Below, one piece after another: positions 1 through 7,913 of a stretch of 64,000 nucleotides of DNA; position 1 is the stretch's first letter, and every line of letters starts with the position of its first letter. Origin of the DNA: JAGWRI01 sp963728785. Its GTDB lineage: Bacteria > Gemmatimonadota > Gemmatimonadetes > Gemmatimonadales > Gemmatimonadaceae. A program made the translations under genes and the position numbers. The notes under the pieces were generated by a model. The model saw only the letters and a program-made list of their open reading frames with translations, had not been told where the DNA came from and ran no database searches. The stretch covers positions 930,001-994,000 of the forward strand of contig CAVSKV010000002.1 of NCBI GenBank assembly GCA_963728785.1, given 5' to 3'.

Positions 1-105
1 GGGCACCTGGGTGCCGCCGGGCCCGTCCAAGTACGCCACCGGAAGCCCGCCGTGCTCGCGCGCCAGCGCGGGGAAGGCGGCACGGATCTCGTCCACCGTC
101 TTCAC
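1..105 (-). CDS. Cysteine desulfurase-like protein, N-terminal fragment
   Basis: Only the first 35 residues are present; the gene runs off the left edge. They contain VAYLDGPGGTQVP, which matches the beginning of SufS-like class V PLP-dependent aminotransferases (the cysteine desulfurase-like TIGR01976 group as I know it). The GTG start overlaps the TGA of the upstream dehydrogenase gene by four bases (GTGA), so the two are probably translationally coupled. The PLP lysine and active-site cysteine lie outside the window, so desulfurase activity cannot be judged. Confidence 0.7.
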   Translation of the reverse strand, partial: MKTVDEIRAAFPALAREHGGLPVAYLDGPGGTQVP

Positions 106-992
106 GCGATCTCCTGGCCTGACAGCCGCTCGATGACCCGTACGGCCTCCACGTGGTCGGCCTCCTCTCCCAGTTCGGCGTGCGCCATGCGGAACAGCTC
201 GGCCGTCAGCTGGAGGATGGGCGACGGCACCCTCTGATCGCGGGCAACGCCGGCCGCGATGCCGATGTCCTTGTCGAGCAGCGCCAGCCGGAAGGTGCGC
301 GGGAAGGCGCGGGTGAGCACGCGCTGGGGAAACAGGTTCTCCGACGTGTTGGAGCGGCCGCTCGACGCGTTCACCACGTCGAGCGCCACCTTGGGATCCA
401 CGCCGAGGCGCGACAGCGCGGTGAGACACTCCCCTGTGGACCAGACGTGGATGGCGAGCATGGCGTTGTTCATCGCCTTCACCGCGTCGCCCGCTCCTAC
501 CGCTCCGCAGTGTACGATCTTCTTGCCGAACGCCTCGAGCACCGGCCGGGCGCGGTCGAGCGCCGCGCCGTCGCCGCCCACCATGACCGTCAGCGTGCCC
601 TGCTCGGCCCCACTCGTCCCCCCGCTCACCGGTGCATCGATGTAGGCCACTCCCTGCGCCGCCAACCGCTCGGCGATGCGGTTGGACGTGGCGGGATCGC
701 CAGAGGTGCAATCCACGAACAGCGCGCCGCGCCCGAGCCCCGCGAGCAGGCCATCGGGGCCATCGAGCAGCGAGGCCACGTGCTGGGACGTGGAGAGGCA
801 GGTCACGACGACCTCGGCCCCCCGCACCGCATCTGCGGGGCTGCTGGCAGCGCGGACCTTGGTGGCGGCCGCGAAGTCGCGCGCCCGCGAGGCGGTGCGA
901 TTCCAGACGGTGAGATCGAATCCGGCGTCGGCCACGCGGTGCGCCATGGGGCGGCCGATTGCGCCGAGCCCGAGAAAAGCGACTTTGGTCAT
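102..992 (-). CDS. NAD(P)-dependent beta-hydroxyacid dehydrogenase
   Basis: The 296-residue product has the usual length of the 3-hydroxyisobutyrate dehydrogenase / tartronate semialdehyde reductase family. The N-terminal Rossmann fold begins FLGLGAIGRPMA (GxGxxG). The substrate-binding signature DAPVSGGTSGAEQGTL follows near residue 120, and the catalytic lysine lies in AVKAMNNAM near residue 168. Such cytosolic enzymes oxidise or reduce small 3-hydroxy acids with NAD(P), but the substrate cannot be read from sequence. Its stop overlaps the start of the cysteine desulfurase-like gene, so the two form an operon. The start ATG at 992 follows no strong ribosome site. Confidence 0.88.
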   Translation of the reverse strand: MTKVAFLGLGAIGRPMAHRVADAGFDLTVWNRTASRARDFAAATKVRAASSPADAVRGAEVVVTCLSTSQHVASLLDGPDGLLAGLGRGALFVDCTSGDPATSNRIAERLAAQGVAYIDAPVSGGTSGAEQGTLTVMVGGDGAALDRARPVLEAFGKKIVHCGAVGAGDAVKAMNNAMLAIHVWSTGECLTALSRLGVDPKVALDVVNASSGRSNTSENLFPQRVLTRAFPRTFRLALLDKDIGIAAGVARDQRVPSPILQLTAELFRMAHAELGEEADHVEAVRVIERLSGQEIA

Positions 993-1451
993 GGAGTGTG
1001 GGTTAAGGCGTCCGGAAGTTCGCGGAAGCGGCAGGGAGCGTCAACGGACAGTGAGGCAGTCGGGCAGTGCGACAGTCTGACAGCAGGACATTCGTAGTTT
1101 ACTGCCCGACTGTCCGACTGCCCGACTGTCCCACGATTGGGGGCTGCAGGGGAGTGTCAAAGCGCGAGGGGCCCGCCCCCTTCCCGGTGCGAACCCCTCG
1201 CAGACTGTTCCCTCAGTTCCCTCGAACTCGGTGCCGGGACCGCGTTCTCGCACCGGGTCAGAAGCTCGTTCGATAACACCCCTTCTTCGAAGAAGTGTTC
1301 CCGGAAGGGACCCTGAACAACCTGCCTTGTCCCCATCTGACCGGGGACCTAACTTGACGCCCGCCACATAGAAAGATCGCTGCGCGGGATGAGCCGCCCG
1401 CGCCCCCATTTGTCGCCGACGACACCCTGTGCGTTCCGGGGAGGCCGGGCC
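993..1451. other. 459-bp divergent intergenic region
   Basis: No gene is supported here. The region separates the leftward dehydrogenase from rightward mgtE. It holds the 8-bp-period inverted repeat described separately and, nearer mgtE, an imperfect palindrome at 1275-1299 (AACAC at one end, GTGTT at the other, TTCTTCGAAGAA in the middle). Both promoters should lie here, but I cannot identify -35/-10 boxes with confidence. I see no recognisable magnesium riboswitch. Confidence 0.5.
1047..1132. repeat. 8-bp tandem repeat arranged as an inverted pair
   Basis: The left arm (1047-1094) is six consecutive 8-bp units of the form NGRCAGTN, for example GGACAGTG, AGGCAGTC, GGGCAGTG and CGACAGTC. The right arm (1101-1132) is four units in the opposite sense: ACTGCCCG, ACTGTCCG, ACTGCCCG and ACTGTCCC. 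The arms are nearly complementary over about 30 bases around a short AT-richer centre, so a long hairpin can form. The same 8-bp unit recurs at 7037-7068. Confidence 0.8.
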
Positions 1452-2870
1452 ATGACGCCAGTTCAGTACACTCCGGAAGACCGGCCGGTCGCGGCGCTGC
1501 TCGCGCCCGATATTCTCGCGCTGCTCGACGATGCGCCCACCGCCGTGGCTGCAGAAACGGAAGAGCTGCACGCGGCCGATCTTGCCGACGTCGTCGAGCT
1601 CCTGCCGCGGGACAAGGTAGCCGCACTGCTCGCCGCGCTGCCGCCGCAGCGCGCCGCCGACGTGCTCGAGTACCTCGAAGAGGACCTCCGCTCCGAGGTG
1701 CTCGAGGCCATGACGGCACGCCAGGCCGCCGCCCTCGTGTCGGAGATGACTCCGGACGACCGCGCCGACACGCTGGAGGAGATCGAGGAAGAACGCGCCG
1801 AGGAAATTCTCGCCGCCATTCCGGCCGAGGCGCGGCGCGAGACCGAACGGCTCCTGGCCTACGAGCCCGACACGGCCGGCGGCCTGATGACCACGGAGTT
1901 CGTATCCGTCCCCGCCTCGATGACGGTGGAGGCGGCGCTGACCAGCGTCCGCAACATCGCGCGCAGCGGGCGGCGCGAGGCGATGTATCAGATCTACGTC
2001 ACCGACGAGAACGGCCAGTTGAGCGGCGTGCTCTCACTGCGCGAACTGCTGGCCGCGCCCGAGGGCGCGAAGGTCGGCGACGTTGCCTGGACGGAGGTCG
2101 TGACGGTCGGTGCTCAGTCGGACCGTGAAGAGGTGTCGCGCGCGATTTCGAATTACGACCTCGTCGCGGTGCCCGTGGTGGACGACAGCCACCGCGTGCT
2201 CGGCGTGGTCACGGTGGACGATGTCATCGACGCGATCCAGGAGGAGCAGACCGAAGACGCCCAGAAGTTCGGGGGTATGGAGGCCTTGGACCAACCGTAC
2301 ATGCAAATCGGCCTTTGGCAAATGATCCGCAAGCGCGGCGGCTGGCTGAGCGCGCTGTTCCTGAGCGAAATGCTGACGGCGAGCGCCATGGGGCACTACA
2401 ACGCCGAGTTGGGCAAGGTCCTGGTGCTCGCCATGTTCATTCCGCTGGTCATGAGTTCGGGTGGCAATTCGGGTTCCCAGGCCACGTCGCTGATCATCCG
2501 CGCGATGGCGCTCGGCGAGGTCCGGCTGCGCGACTGGTGGCGCGTGGCGCTGCGCGAGCTGCCCACGGGGATTGCACTCGGCACGCTGCTCTGCATCCTC
2601 GGGATAATTCGTATTCTACTATGGCAGCACATCGGGCTGTACGACTATGACCCGCACCACAACCTGATCGCGATAACCGTCGGCGTAGCCCTGATCGGCA
2701 TCGTGACGTTCGGCTCGCTGGCCGGCTCGATGCTGCCGTTCGTGATGAAGGGTCTGGGGTTCGATCCGGCCAGCGCGTCAGCGCCGTTCGTGGCCACGCT
2801 GGTGGACGTCACCGGCCTCGTCATCTTCTTCACCGTCGCCCAGATCATCCTCCGGGGCACGCTCCTCTGA
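1452..2870 (+). CDS. mgtE: Magnesium transporter MgtE
   Basis: The 472-residue protein has the full MgtE layout. An acidic helical MgtE_N domain (residues about 30-140, rich in LLAALPPQ/LEYLEE-type helices) is followed by two CBS domains (about 140-270), a connecting helix and five membrane segments in the C-terminal 180 residues. The pore region shows the family motif SSGGNSGSQATSLIIRAMALGE. MgtE is a magnesium-gated channel in the inner membrane; cytosolic Mg2+ bound between the N and CBS domains closes it. ATG 1452 is chosen because GGGGAGG lies 7-8 bases upstream and the MgtE_N domain starts right after it. The frame is open further upstream but without family similarity. The next gene starts 28 bp downstream. 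Confidence 0.95.
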   Translation: MTPVQYTPEDRPVAALLAPDILALLDDAPTAVAAETEELHAADLADVVELLPRDKVAALLAALPPQRAADVLEYLEEDLRSEVLEAMTARQAAALVSEMTPDDRADTLEEIEEERAEEILAAIPAEARRETERLLAYEPDTAGGLMTTEFVSVPASMTVEAALTSVRNIARSGRREAMYQIYVTDENGQLSGVLSLRELLAAPEGAKVGDVAWTEVVTVGAQSDREEVSRAISNYDLVAVPVVDDSHRVLGVVTVDDVIDAIQEEQTEDAQKFGGMEALDQPYMQIGLWQMIRKRGGWLSALFLSEMLTASAMGHYNAELGKVLVLAMFIPLVMSSGGNSGSQATSLIIRAMALGEVRLRDWWRVALRELPTGIALGTLLCILGIIRILLWQHIGLYDYDPHHNLIAITVGVALIGIVTFGSLAGSMLPFVMKGLGFDPASASAPFVATLVDVTGLVIFFTVAQIILRGTLL

Positions 2871-2898
2871 CACGGCCGCCAGCTCGCCGGATCTTTCG

Positions 2899-3804
2899 AT
2901 GACGGCCGTCGAGCGAACGGCGACGTCGCGGGCCTCGGGATGGCGCGCCACGGGGCTCATCGTGGTGAGCGCCACCGGATTCGGCGCGATTCCGATCCTC
3001 ACCTCGCTGGCCACTCGGTCGGGGGCGTCGCTACTCAACGTTCTTTCGTGGCGCTACCTGTTGGGCACGGTACTCCTGGTGGTCCTGGCCGGGCGGGCTG
3101 CCTCGCTGCGCGCGCCCTGGCGCCGGCTGCTCCCGGTATTGGTACTCGCCGGCGGTGCGCAGGCGTTCATTGCCTTCGTGAGCCTTTCGGCGCTTGACTA
3201 CATTCCCGCCGCACCGCTCAGCTTTCTCTTCTATACCTATCCGGCATGGGTGGCGGTACTCGCCGCCGTCCGCGGCGCGGAGCGGCTCACGCCCACGCGC
3301 TTGCTGGCGCTCGCGCTCTCGCTCACCGGCATTGCCATCATGGTCGGAACGCCAAGCATGGGCCAGTTGCACCCCGTAGGGGTGCTGCTGGCCTTGGTGT
3401 CGGCGCTGGCCTACGCCATGTACATCCCGCTCATCGGCTACTATCAGGCGCAGCTGTCGGAGTCGATCGCTGCCGTCTATTCGGCCCTCGGGGCCGGCAT
3501 GATTCTGATCGTCCTCGATTACTTCACGAACCACGCCACCATCGGGCTCAACCACGAGGCGTGGATGGCCATCGCCGTGCTCGCGTTTTGGTCCACGGCA
3601 ATTGCCTTCACCGCATTTCTGCGCGGTCTGCACGTGCTGGGGCCGGTGCGCACGGCGATCGTCTCGACCATCGAGCCCTTCTGGACCGCCCTTCTCGGCG
3701 CTTGGGTGCTGCACCAGCGGCTCACCCCTGCGGCGCTGGGTGGCGGCGTGCTGATCGCGGTCGCCGTTGTGCTGCTGCAGTTGCGCCGCGTAACGGTCGA
3801 GTAG
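2899..3804 (+). CDS. EamA/DMT-family transporter
   Basis: The 301-residue protein is almost wholly hydrophobic, with about ten predicted membrane helices in two EamA halves, for example GLIVVSATGFGAIPILTSLA at the start and TIEPFWTALLGAWVL in the second half. The last motif resembles the conserved end-of-repeat EPV/EPFxA segment of EamA proteins. Members export or import metabolites such as amino acids or nucleotide precursors; the substrate here is unknown. It lies 28 bp after mgtE on the same strand and may be cotranscribed with it and with the CopZ-like gene downstream. Confidence 0.88.
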   Translation: MTAVERTATSRASGWRATGLIVVSATGFGAIPILTSLATRSGASLLNVLSWRYLLGTVLLVVLAGRAASLRAPWRRLLPVLVLAGGAQAFIAFVSLSALDYIPAAPLSFLFYTYPAWVAVLAAVRGAERLTPTRLLALALSLTGIAIMVGTPSMGQLHPVGVLLALVSALAYAMYIPLIGYYQAQLSESIAAVYSALGAGMILIVLDYFTNHATIGLNHEAWMAIAVLAFWSTAIAFTAFLRGLHVLGPVRTAIVSTIEPFWTALLGAWVLHQRLTPAALGGGVLIAVAVVLLQLRRVTVE

Positions 3805-3871
3805 TTCCCATGGCCCCCACGCGCTCGGCCAACCGTCGATTATCTTTTCACGAGACCCACGGGAGCGAACG

Positions 3872-4078
3872 ATGGAGCAGGTCACACTGAAGATCGAAGG
3901 CATGACGTGCCGGCACTGTGTGCACGCCGTCAGCGGCCGTCTGTCGAAGATGCCGGGCGTGAAGGTGGACGACGTGCAGATCGGGTCGGCCACGCTTCAC
4001 CACGACCCCGCCGTGGCGACGATCGACGCGATCGAGGAAGCGATCGCCGACGAGGGGTACACGGCATTCACAGAGTAA
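3872..4078 (+). CDS. Heavy-metal-associated (CopZ-like) metallochaperone
   Basis: This is a 68-residue single HMA domain with ferredoxin-like betaalphabetabetaalphabeta length. The metal-binding loop GMTCRHCVHAV (CxxC) lies at residues 10-20. Such free-standing domains carry Cu(I) or similar soft metals to P-type ATPases in the cytoplasm. No copper ATPase is nearby, so the metal and partner are unknown. The extra histidine inside and after the CxxC is unusual for CopZ and could shift metal preference. The start ATG follows GGGAGC at a suitable distance. Confidence 0.88.
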   Translation: MEQVTLKIEGMTCRHCVHAVSGRLSKMPGVKVDDVQIGSATLHHDPAVATIDAIEEAIADEGYTAFTE

Positions 4079-4081
4079 CTG

Positions 4082-4225
4082 CGAAAGGCTGATACGACGT
4101 AGTACCAATACCGCGCAGAACCGATACGACGCAACATCAATACTGCGCAGCGCCAATACCGCGCAGAACCGATACGACGCAACACCAATACGACGCAGGA
4201 CTGATACGGCGCGCGACCGATGGAG
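4082..4225. repeat. 16-bp tandem repeat, array 1 (forward)
   Basis: About nine contiguous units with an exact 16-bp period start four bases after the CopZ-like stop codon. Clear units include CGCAGAACCGATACGA (4114 and 4162), CGCAACACCAATACGA (4178) and CGCAGGACTGATACGG (4194). The consensus is CGCARNACCRATACNR; the first and last units are degenerate. There are no spacers, so it is not a CRISPR array. Array 2 is the same family in the opposite orientation. Confidence 0.9.
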
Positions 4226-4263
4226 CGGGGATCCGGAAGGAGTCGAAGAAGCGAATCTGACTC

Positions 4264-4403
4264 GGCGTTTCAGCTCCTTCCTCATCCTTCGCCGTTTCGG
4301 TCCTTCGCCGTTTCGGTCCTGCGCCGTTTCGGTCCTGCGTGGCTTTGGCCCTGCGTCGTTTCGGTTCTGCGTGGTTTTGCTCCGGCGCTATTTCCGGATT
4401 TCG
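4264..4403. repeat. 16-bp tandem repeat, array 2 (reverse)
   Basis: Units of 16 bp run without gaps from 4292: CCGTTTCGGTCCTTCG, then CCGTTTCGGTCCTGCG twice, then more divergent copies. They continue into the last codons of the acyl-CoA dehydrogenase gene (4388-4403). The reverse complement of the unit is CGCAGGACCGAAACGG, which is clearly the same family as array 1 (CGCAGAACCGATACGA). The two arrays therefore face each other around a centre with its own GGAAGGAG/CTCCTTCC dyad (about 4234-4280). Confidence 0.88.
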
Positions 4404-6265
4404 CTCCTTCCCGTCGGGAAGTCCCATCCGCTGATCACCCCCTCCTCCATCCACGCGTACTCCCCACCCAACACCTGCTGGCTCAACCGATACATTGCCG
4501 CGTCGTTCGGTCCGTAGAACTCGCGGAATCGCTCGTCCACCCGCCGCTCCGCCTCCCGGCAGAACACGTCGGCCAGCGCCGGCGCCCCGGCGTTCCCACG
4601 CTTCGCCTCGTCATGCGCATACACGCACGCCGCCGTCATTGCAAACAGCTCGGCGCCGATTTCCACGCCGCGAAACAACACCGCCTGCTTCCGCTCCAGC
4701 TCGGGCCCGAACCGCACCATGGCGTGGAACAACGCGCGCGCCAGTCTGCGCGCGCGGCGCGCGGCGAACCGCAGGTGCCGGGACAGGCGCCCGAACTCGC
4801 GGAATCTGCCCGGCCGCGGCAGCCACAGCGCCGGATACCACGCGGCATAGAACGGGGCCGCCCGCATCACGGCGCGGACACGCTGGCCAGCTGTCGAGTC
4901 AGGGCTGACGATCGGGAATGCCAGCTTGAAGTGATGGTCCACCGCCTCGCGGGCGATGAACAGCCGCATGATCTCCGATGATCCCTCGAAGATCAGATTG
5001 ATGCGCGCATCACGCATCGCACGCTCTACCGCCACCGGCCGCTCGCCGCGCGCACGCAGGGAGTCCGCCGTTTCGTAGCCTCGCCCGCCGCGCACCTGTA
5101 GCGTGTCATCAACGATGCGCCACCCGAGTTCCGTGTTGTACATCTTGGCGACGGCGGCTTCGAGACGGATGTCATATCGGCCGCGCTCGGCAGCTGCGAC
5201 GGCGAACCGGGACACGGCGTCCATGGCGAATGTGTCGGCCGCCATCGCGCCGATCTTCCGGGCGACCGCTTCGTGCCGGCCCACCGGCTGCCCCCATTGC
5301 ACGCGCTCCATCGCCCACTTGCGCGAAATCTCGAGCATCGCTTTGCACGACCCGGCCACGCTCGCCGGCAGCGTCAGCCGCCCCGTGTTCAGCGTGACAA
5401 GCGCCAGCTTGAGCCCGCGCCCTTCGGCCCACAGGATGTTCTCGTTGGGCACCTTCACATCGGTGAATTTGATCAGCCCGTTCTCGATGGCCTTGAGCCC
5501 CATAAACCGGCACCGGTGCTCGACCTCGATTCCCGGCCAGCTCGCTTCGACGATGAACGCGGTGATCTGACGCCTGGGCTTGCCGTTCACCACCTTGTCG
5601 GGGGTGCGTGCCATGACCACGAACAGGTCGGCCCGGGTGCCGTTGGTGCACCAGAGCTTCTCGCCATTCAGCACCCAGTGCGTCCCGTCGGCGCTCCGTT
5701 CGGCGTGCGACGCCAGGTTCGCGGGATCCGACCCGACATCCACTTCGGTGAGCGCGAACGCAGAGATCGCTCCCCTGGCCAGGCGCGGAAAGTACGCGCG
5801 CTTCTGCTCCTCGGTGCCAAACAGTTCGAGGGGCTGCGGCAGTCCGATGGACTGGTGCGCCGAGACCAGTGCGGCCAGCGACCCGTCCTTGGACGTCACC
5901 ATCGCGATCGCCTGCACGTAGGTGGAGTAGCTGAGTCCCAGCCCGCCATACTCGCGCGGGATCTTGATCCCGAACGCTCCCATCTCGCGGAGTTCCTGCA
6001 CGCATGCTTCGGGGATCTCACCCGTGCGGTCGATCGTATCCGAATCGACGCGCTCGAGAAACGCGCGCAGCGTGTCGAGGAAAGGCTTGGCGCGGGCCGC
6101 TTCCCCGGCGTCGGGCGGCGCCACAGGATGCATGAGGTGCAGCGGGAAGCGGCCGAGAAACAGGTCGCGCACGAAGCTCGGTCCCGACCACTCGCTCTCG
6201 CGCGCCGCCTCGGCCACGTCGCGCGCTTCCTGCTCAGTGGCCGGCCTCCGTGGTTGATCCGCCAT
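4388..6265 (-). CDS. Acyl-CoA dehydrogenase with C-terminal extension
   Basis: At about 625 residues this is longer than the usual 380-residue acyl-CoA dehydrogenase and resembles the very-long-chain/ACAD9-like group with an extra C-terminal helical region. The flavin/substrate signature FALTEVDVGSDPANL is present, as is VRGGRGYE. The catalytic glutamate is expected in LIFEGSSEIM near residue 420. It oxidises a fatty acyl-CoA to the enoyl-CoA using FAD, passing electrons to ETF. ATG 6265 is chosen because AGGATGG lies five bases upstream; ATG 6274 would overlap the SURF1 stop. The last codons are part of the 16-bp repeat array, so the C-terminus may have been rewritten by it. Confidence 0.92.
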   Translation of the reverse strand: MADQPRRPATEQEARDVAEAARESEWSGPSFVRDLFLGRFPLHLMHPVAPPDAGEAARAKPFLDTLRAFLERVDSDTIDRTGEIPEACVQELREMGAFGIKIPREYGGLGLSYSTYVQAIAMVTSKDGSLAALVSAHQSIGLPQPLELFGTEEQKRAYFPRLARGAISAFALTEVDVGSDPANLASHAERSADGTHWVLNGEKLWCTNGTRADLFVVMARTPDKVVNGKPRRQITAFIVEASWPGIEVEHRCRFMGLKAIENGLIKFTDVKVPNENILWAEGRGLKLALVTLNTGRLTLPASVAGSCKAMLEISRKWAMERVQWGQPVGRHEAVARKIGAMAADTFAMDAVSRFAVAAAERGRYDIRLEAAVAKMYNTELGWRIVDDTLQVRGGRGYETADSLRARGERPVAVERAMRDARINLIFEGSSEIMRLFIAREAVDHHFKLAFPIVSPDSTAGQRVRAVMRAAPFYAAWYPALWLPRPGRFREFGRLSRHLRFAARRARRLARALFHAMVRFGPELERKQAVLFRGVEIGAELFAMTAACVYAHDEAKRGNAGAPALADVFCREAERRVDERFREFYGPNDAAMYRLSQQVLGGEYAWMEEGVISGWDFPTGRSEIRK

Positions 6266-6266
6266 C

Positions 6267-6998
6267 TCACCCATCCTGGAGAGTGTCACGTCCGCGGGCT
6301 GCAGCCAGCTGCACTTCCCGGTCCTTGAGCACCACGAAGGCGGCGCCGCCCAACGCGATGAGCGCGAACGCGAACCACTGGATCGCGTAGCTGCGGTGCG
6401 GCCCTTCGTCGAGCGGCGGCGGTCGAATGCGCAGCGGGGTCCCCGCGATCACCGAGTCCTGGCCCAGCGCTACGACGTACGTATCGGCGATCGGATAAGG
6501 CAGCGCTGCGGCGATGCGCCGGTAGGCGATCGTGCGCACGTGTCGTGGCTCCGGCGGCGGTACCTCCACGGGCGCCTGGAACTCGTCCACGTAGCCCTCG
6601 AACGTGCTGTCGGCAGCGTGCCAGCGCGATGGATCGATAGTCGACGCATCGGGCGCGTACACCCAGCCCCGGTTCACCAACACGGCGGTGTCATGCCCCG
6701 GCACGTGGATGGGCGTCAGCACGTACACGCCCGGGGACCCGTCGCGCGAGCGGTCCACCATATAGAACTCGTGTGCGAAATCGGGGGTCCCGCTCACCGT
6801 GACGCGCCTGAAGTGCGCAACCGCGCTGTCTGGCCCCAACGCGAAGAACGGCACCGGCACCGAGTCGAGCCGCGACTCGATATACGCGTTGCGTGCCTGC
6901 CGCTCGTGCAGACGGCTGATCTGCCAGAAGCCGAGCCGGATGAACACCGCCGCCGCGGCAAGCGCGAACGCCAAGAAGAGGAGAATGCGCTTGGACAT
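6267..6998 (-). CDS. SURF1-family cytochrome oxidase assembly protein
   Basis: The 243-residue protein has the SURF1 topology: one N-terminal membrane helix (ILLFLAFALAAAAVFIRL), a large periplasmic domain and one C-terminal helix (IQWFAFALIALGGAAFVVL). The hallmark LGFWQISRL follows the first helix. SURF1 helps to insert haem a into the CuA/haem aa3 oxidase. No oxidase gene is in the window. ATG 6998 is used because the signal-anchor begins there; the frame is open further upstream but encodes only translated repeat sequence. The stop lies just before the acyl-CoA dehydrogenase start. Confidence 0.85.
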   Translation of the reverse strand: MSKRILLFLAFALAAAAVFIRLGFWQISRLHERQARNAYIESRLDSVPVPFFALGPDSAVAHFRRVTVSGTPDFAHEFYMVDRSRDGSPGVYVLTPIHVPGHDTAVLVNRGWVYAPDASTIDPSRWHAADSTFEGYVDEFQAPVEVPPPEPRHVRTIAYRRIAAALPYPIADTYVVALGQDSVIAGTPLRIRPPPLDEGPHRSYAIQWFAFALIALGGAAFVVLKDREVQLAAARGRDTLQDG

Positions 6999-7036
6999 GG
7001 GGCCAAAGCTAGCCAATCGGCGCAATGTCCGCCCTT

Positions 7037-7068
7037 TGACTGTCCGACTGTCTGACTGTCTGACTCTA
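7037..7068. repeat. 8-bp tandem repeat, second copy
   Basis: Four contiguous units, TGACTGTC, CGACTGTC, TGACTGTC and TGACTCTA, share the unit found at 1047-1132, in one orientation only. The last unit contains the stop codon of the DUF72 gene, so the array abuts a gene end exactly, as the 16-bp arrays also do. Confidence 0.75.
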
Positions 7069-7872
7069 GAACAGCGACATCTGCTCGCCGAGCTGCCCGG
7101 GATCGACCGGATTCTGATGCAACAGCCGCTGCAGGTCGCGGGCCGCAGCCGGGCTGTGGCCGGAGAAGTGATTATTGAAGTAGCCATAAATGGTCCGGCC
7201 GTCCCGCTCCAGGCGCGCCAGTACCTCGGCCCACGCCTCGAGTTCGCGCGTGCGATCCACCTGGACCCGCGAGAAATCCACGATCTCCCGATTGCCCATC
7301 CACCTCACGTAGATCAGATCGGCGGTGGGGCGCTCGGCGAGCGCGAACATCTGGCGGCGCGAAATCCACTTGCTTTCCGTGAGCGCCAGCGCCACCCCGT
7401 GCTCGGCGAGCAGCGCCAACACGCCGTCGTAGATCCACCCCTTGTGGCGGAATTCCACCGCAAACCGGATGTCGGCCGGGAGCGTGGGAACGAACTCGGC
7501 CAGCGCCGGCAGTTCGGCCGGCGTGAAGTCGGGCCCGAACTGCAGCAGCACGGCGGCGAGCTTGCCCTCCAGTTCGCGCGCCCGATCGAGGAATTCCGCG
7601 GTCTCGCTCGCACAATCCCGGAGGCGCCGCTCATGCGTCACTTCCTGCGGCATCTTGAGCGAGAACCTGAAATGCGACGGCGTACGGTCGGCCCATCCCC
7701 GCACGGTCTTGGCCGACGGCACGGCGTAGAACGTCGAGTCTACCTCCACCGTGTCGAACGCACGCGCGTACACGCCCAGCAACTCGGCCGGGCGCGTGTG
7801 AGGTGGATAGAACGGGCCTACCCAGGCGTCGTAATTCCACCCTTGAGTGCCGATGTGAACGGAGCCGGACAT
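7066..7872 (-). CDS. DUF72 (YecE-like) TIM-barrel protein
   Basis: The 268-residue protein starts VHIGTQGWNYDAWVGPFYP and continues with VEVDSTFYAVPSAKTVRGWA and FRFSLKMPQEVTH, the typical DUF72 sequence blocks. The family folds as a TIM barrel; its biochemical function is not established. ATG 7872 lies immediately before the first conserved block. The long in-frame extension upstream overlaps the opposite-phase AttH-fusion gene and has no family similarity. The stop codon lies within an 8-bp repeat array. Confidence 0.9.
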   Translation of the reverse strand: MSGSVHIGTQGWNYDAWVGPFYPPHTRPAELLGVYARAFDTVEVDSTFYAVPSAKTVRGWADRTPSHFRFSLKMPQEVTHERRLRDCASETAEFLDRARELEGKLAAVLLQFGPDFTPAELPALAEFVPTLPADIRFAVEFRHKGWIYDGVLALLAEHGVALALTESKWISRRQMFALAERPTADLIYVRWMGNREIVDFSRVQVDRTRELEAWAEVLARLERDGRTIYGYFNNHFSGHSPAAARDLQRLLHQNPVDPGQLGEQMSLF

Positions 7873-7913
7873 GGCATCAATTGGCGCGCCTCGGAGGGGC
7901 GCGTCAAGCCGGG

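Noticed and set aside
1141..1451. M-box riboswitch before mgtE
   Set aside because: I cannot find the conserved aptamer core; only a simple palindrome is visible.
4082..4403. CRISPR-like array
   Set aside because: Units are contiguous with no spacers, only 16 bp long, and no cas gene is near.
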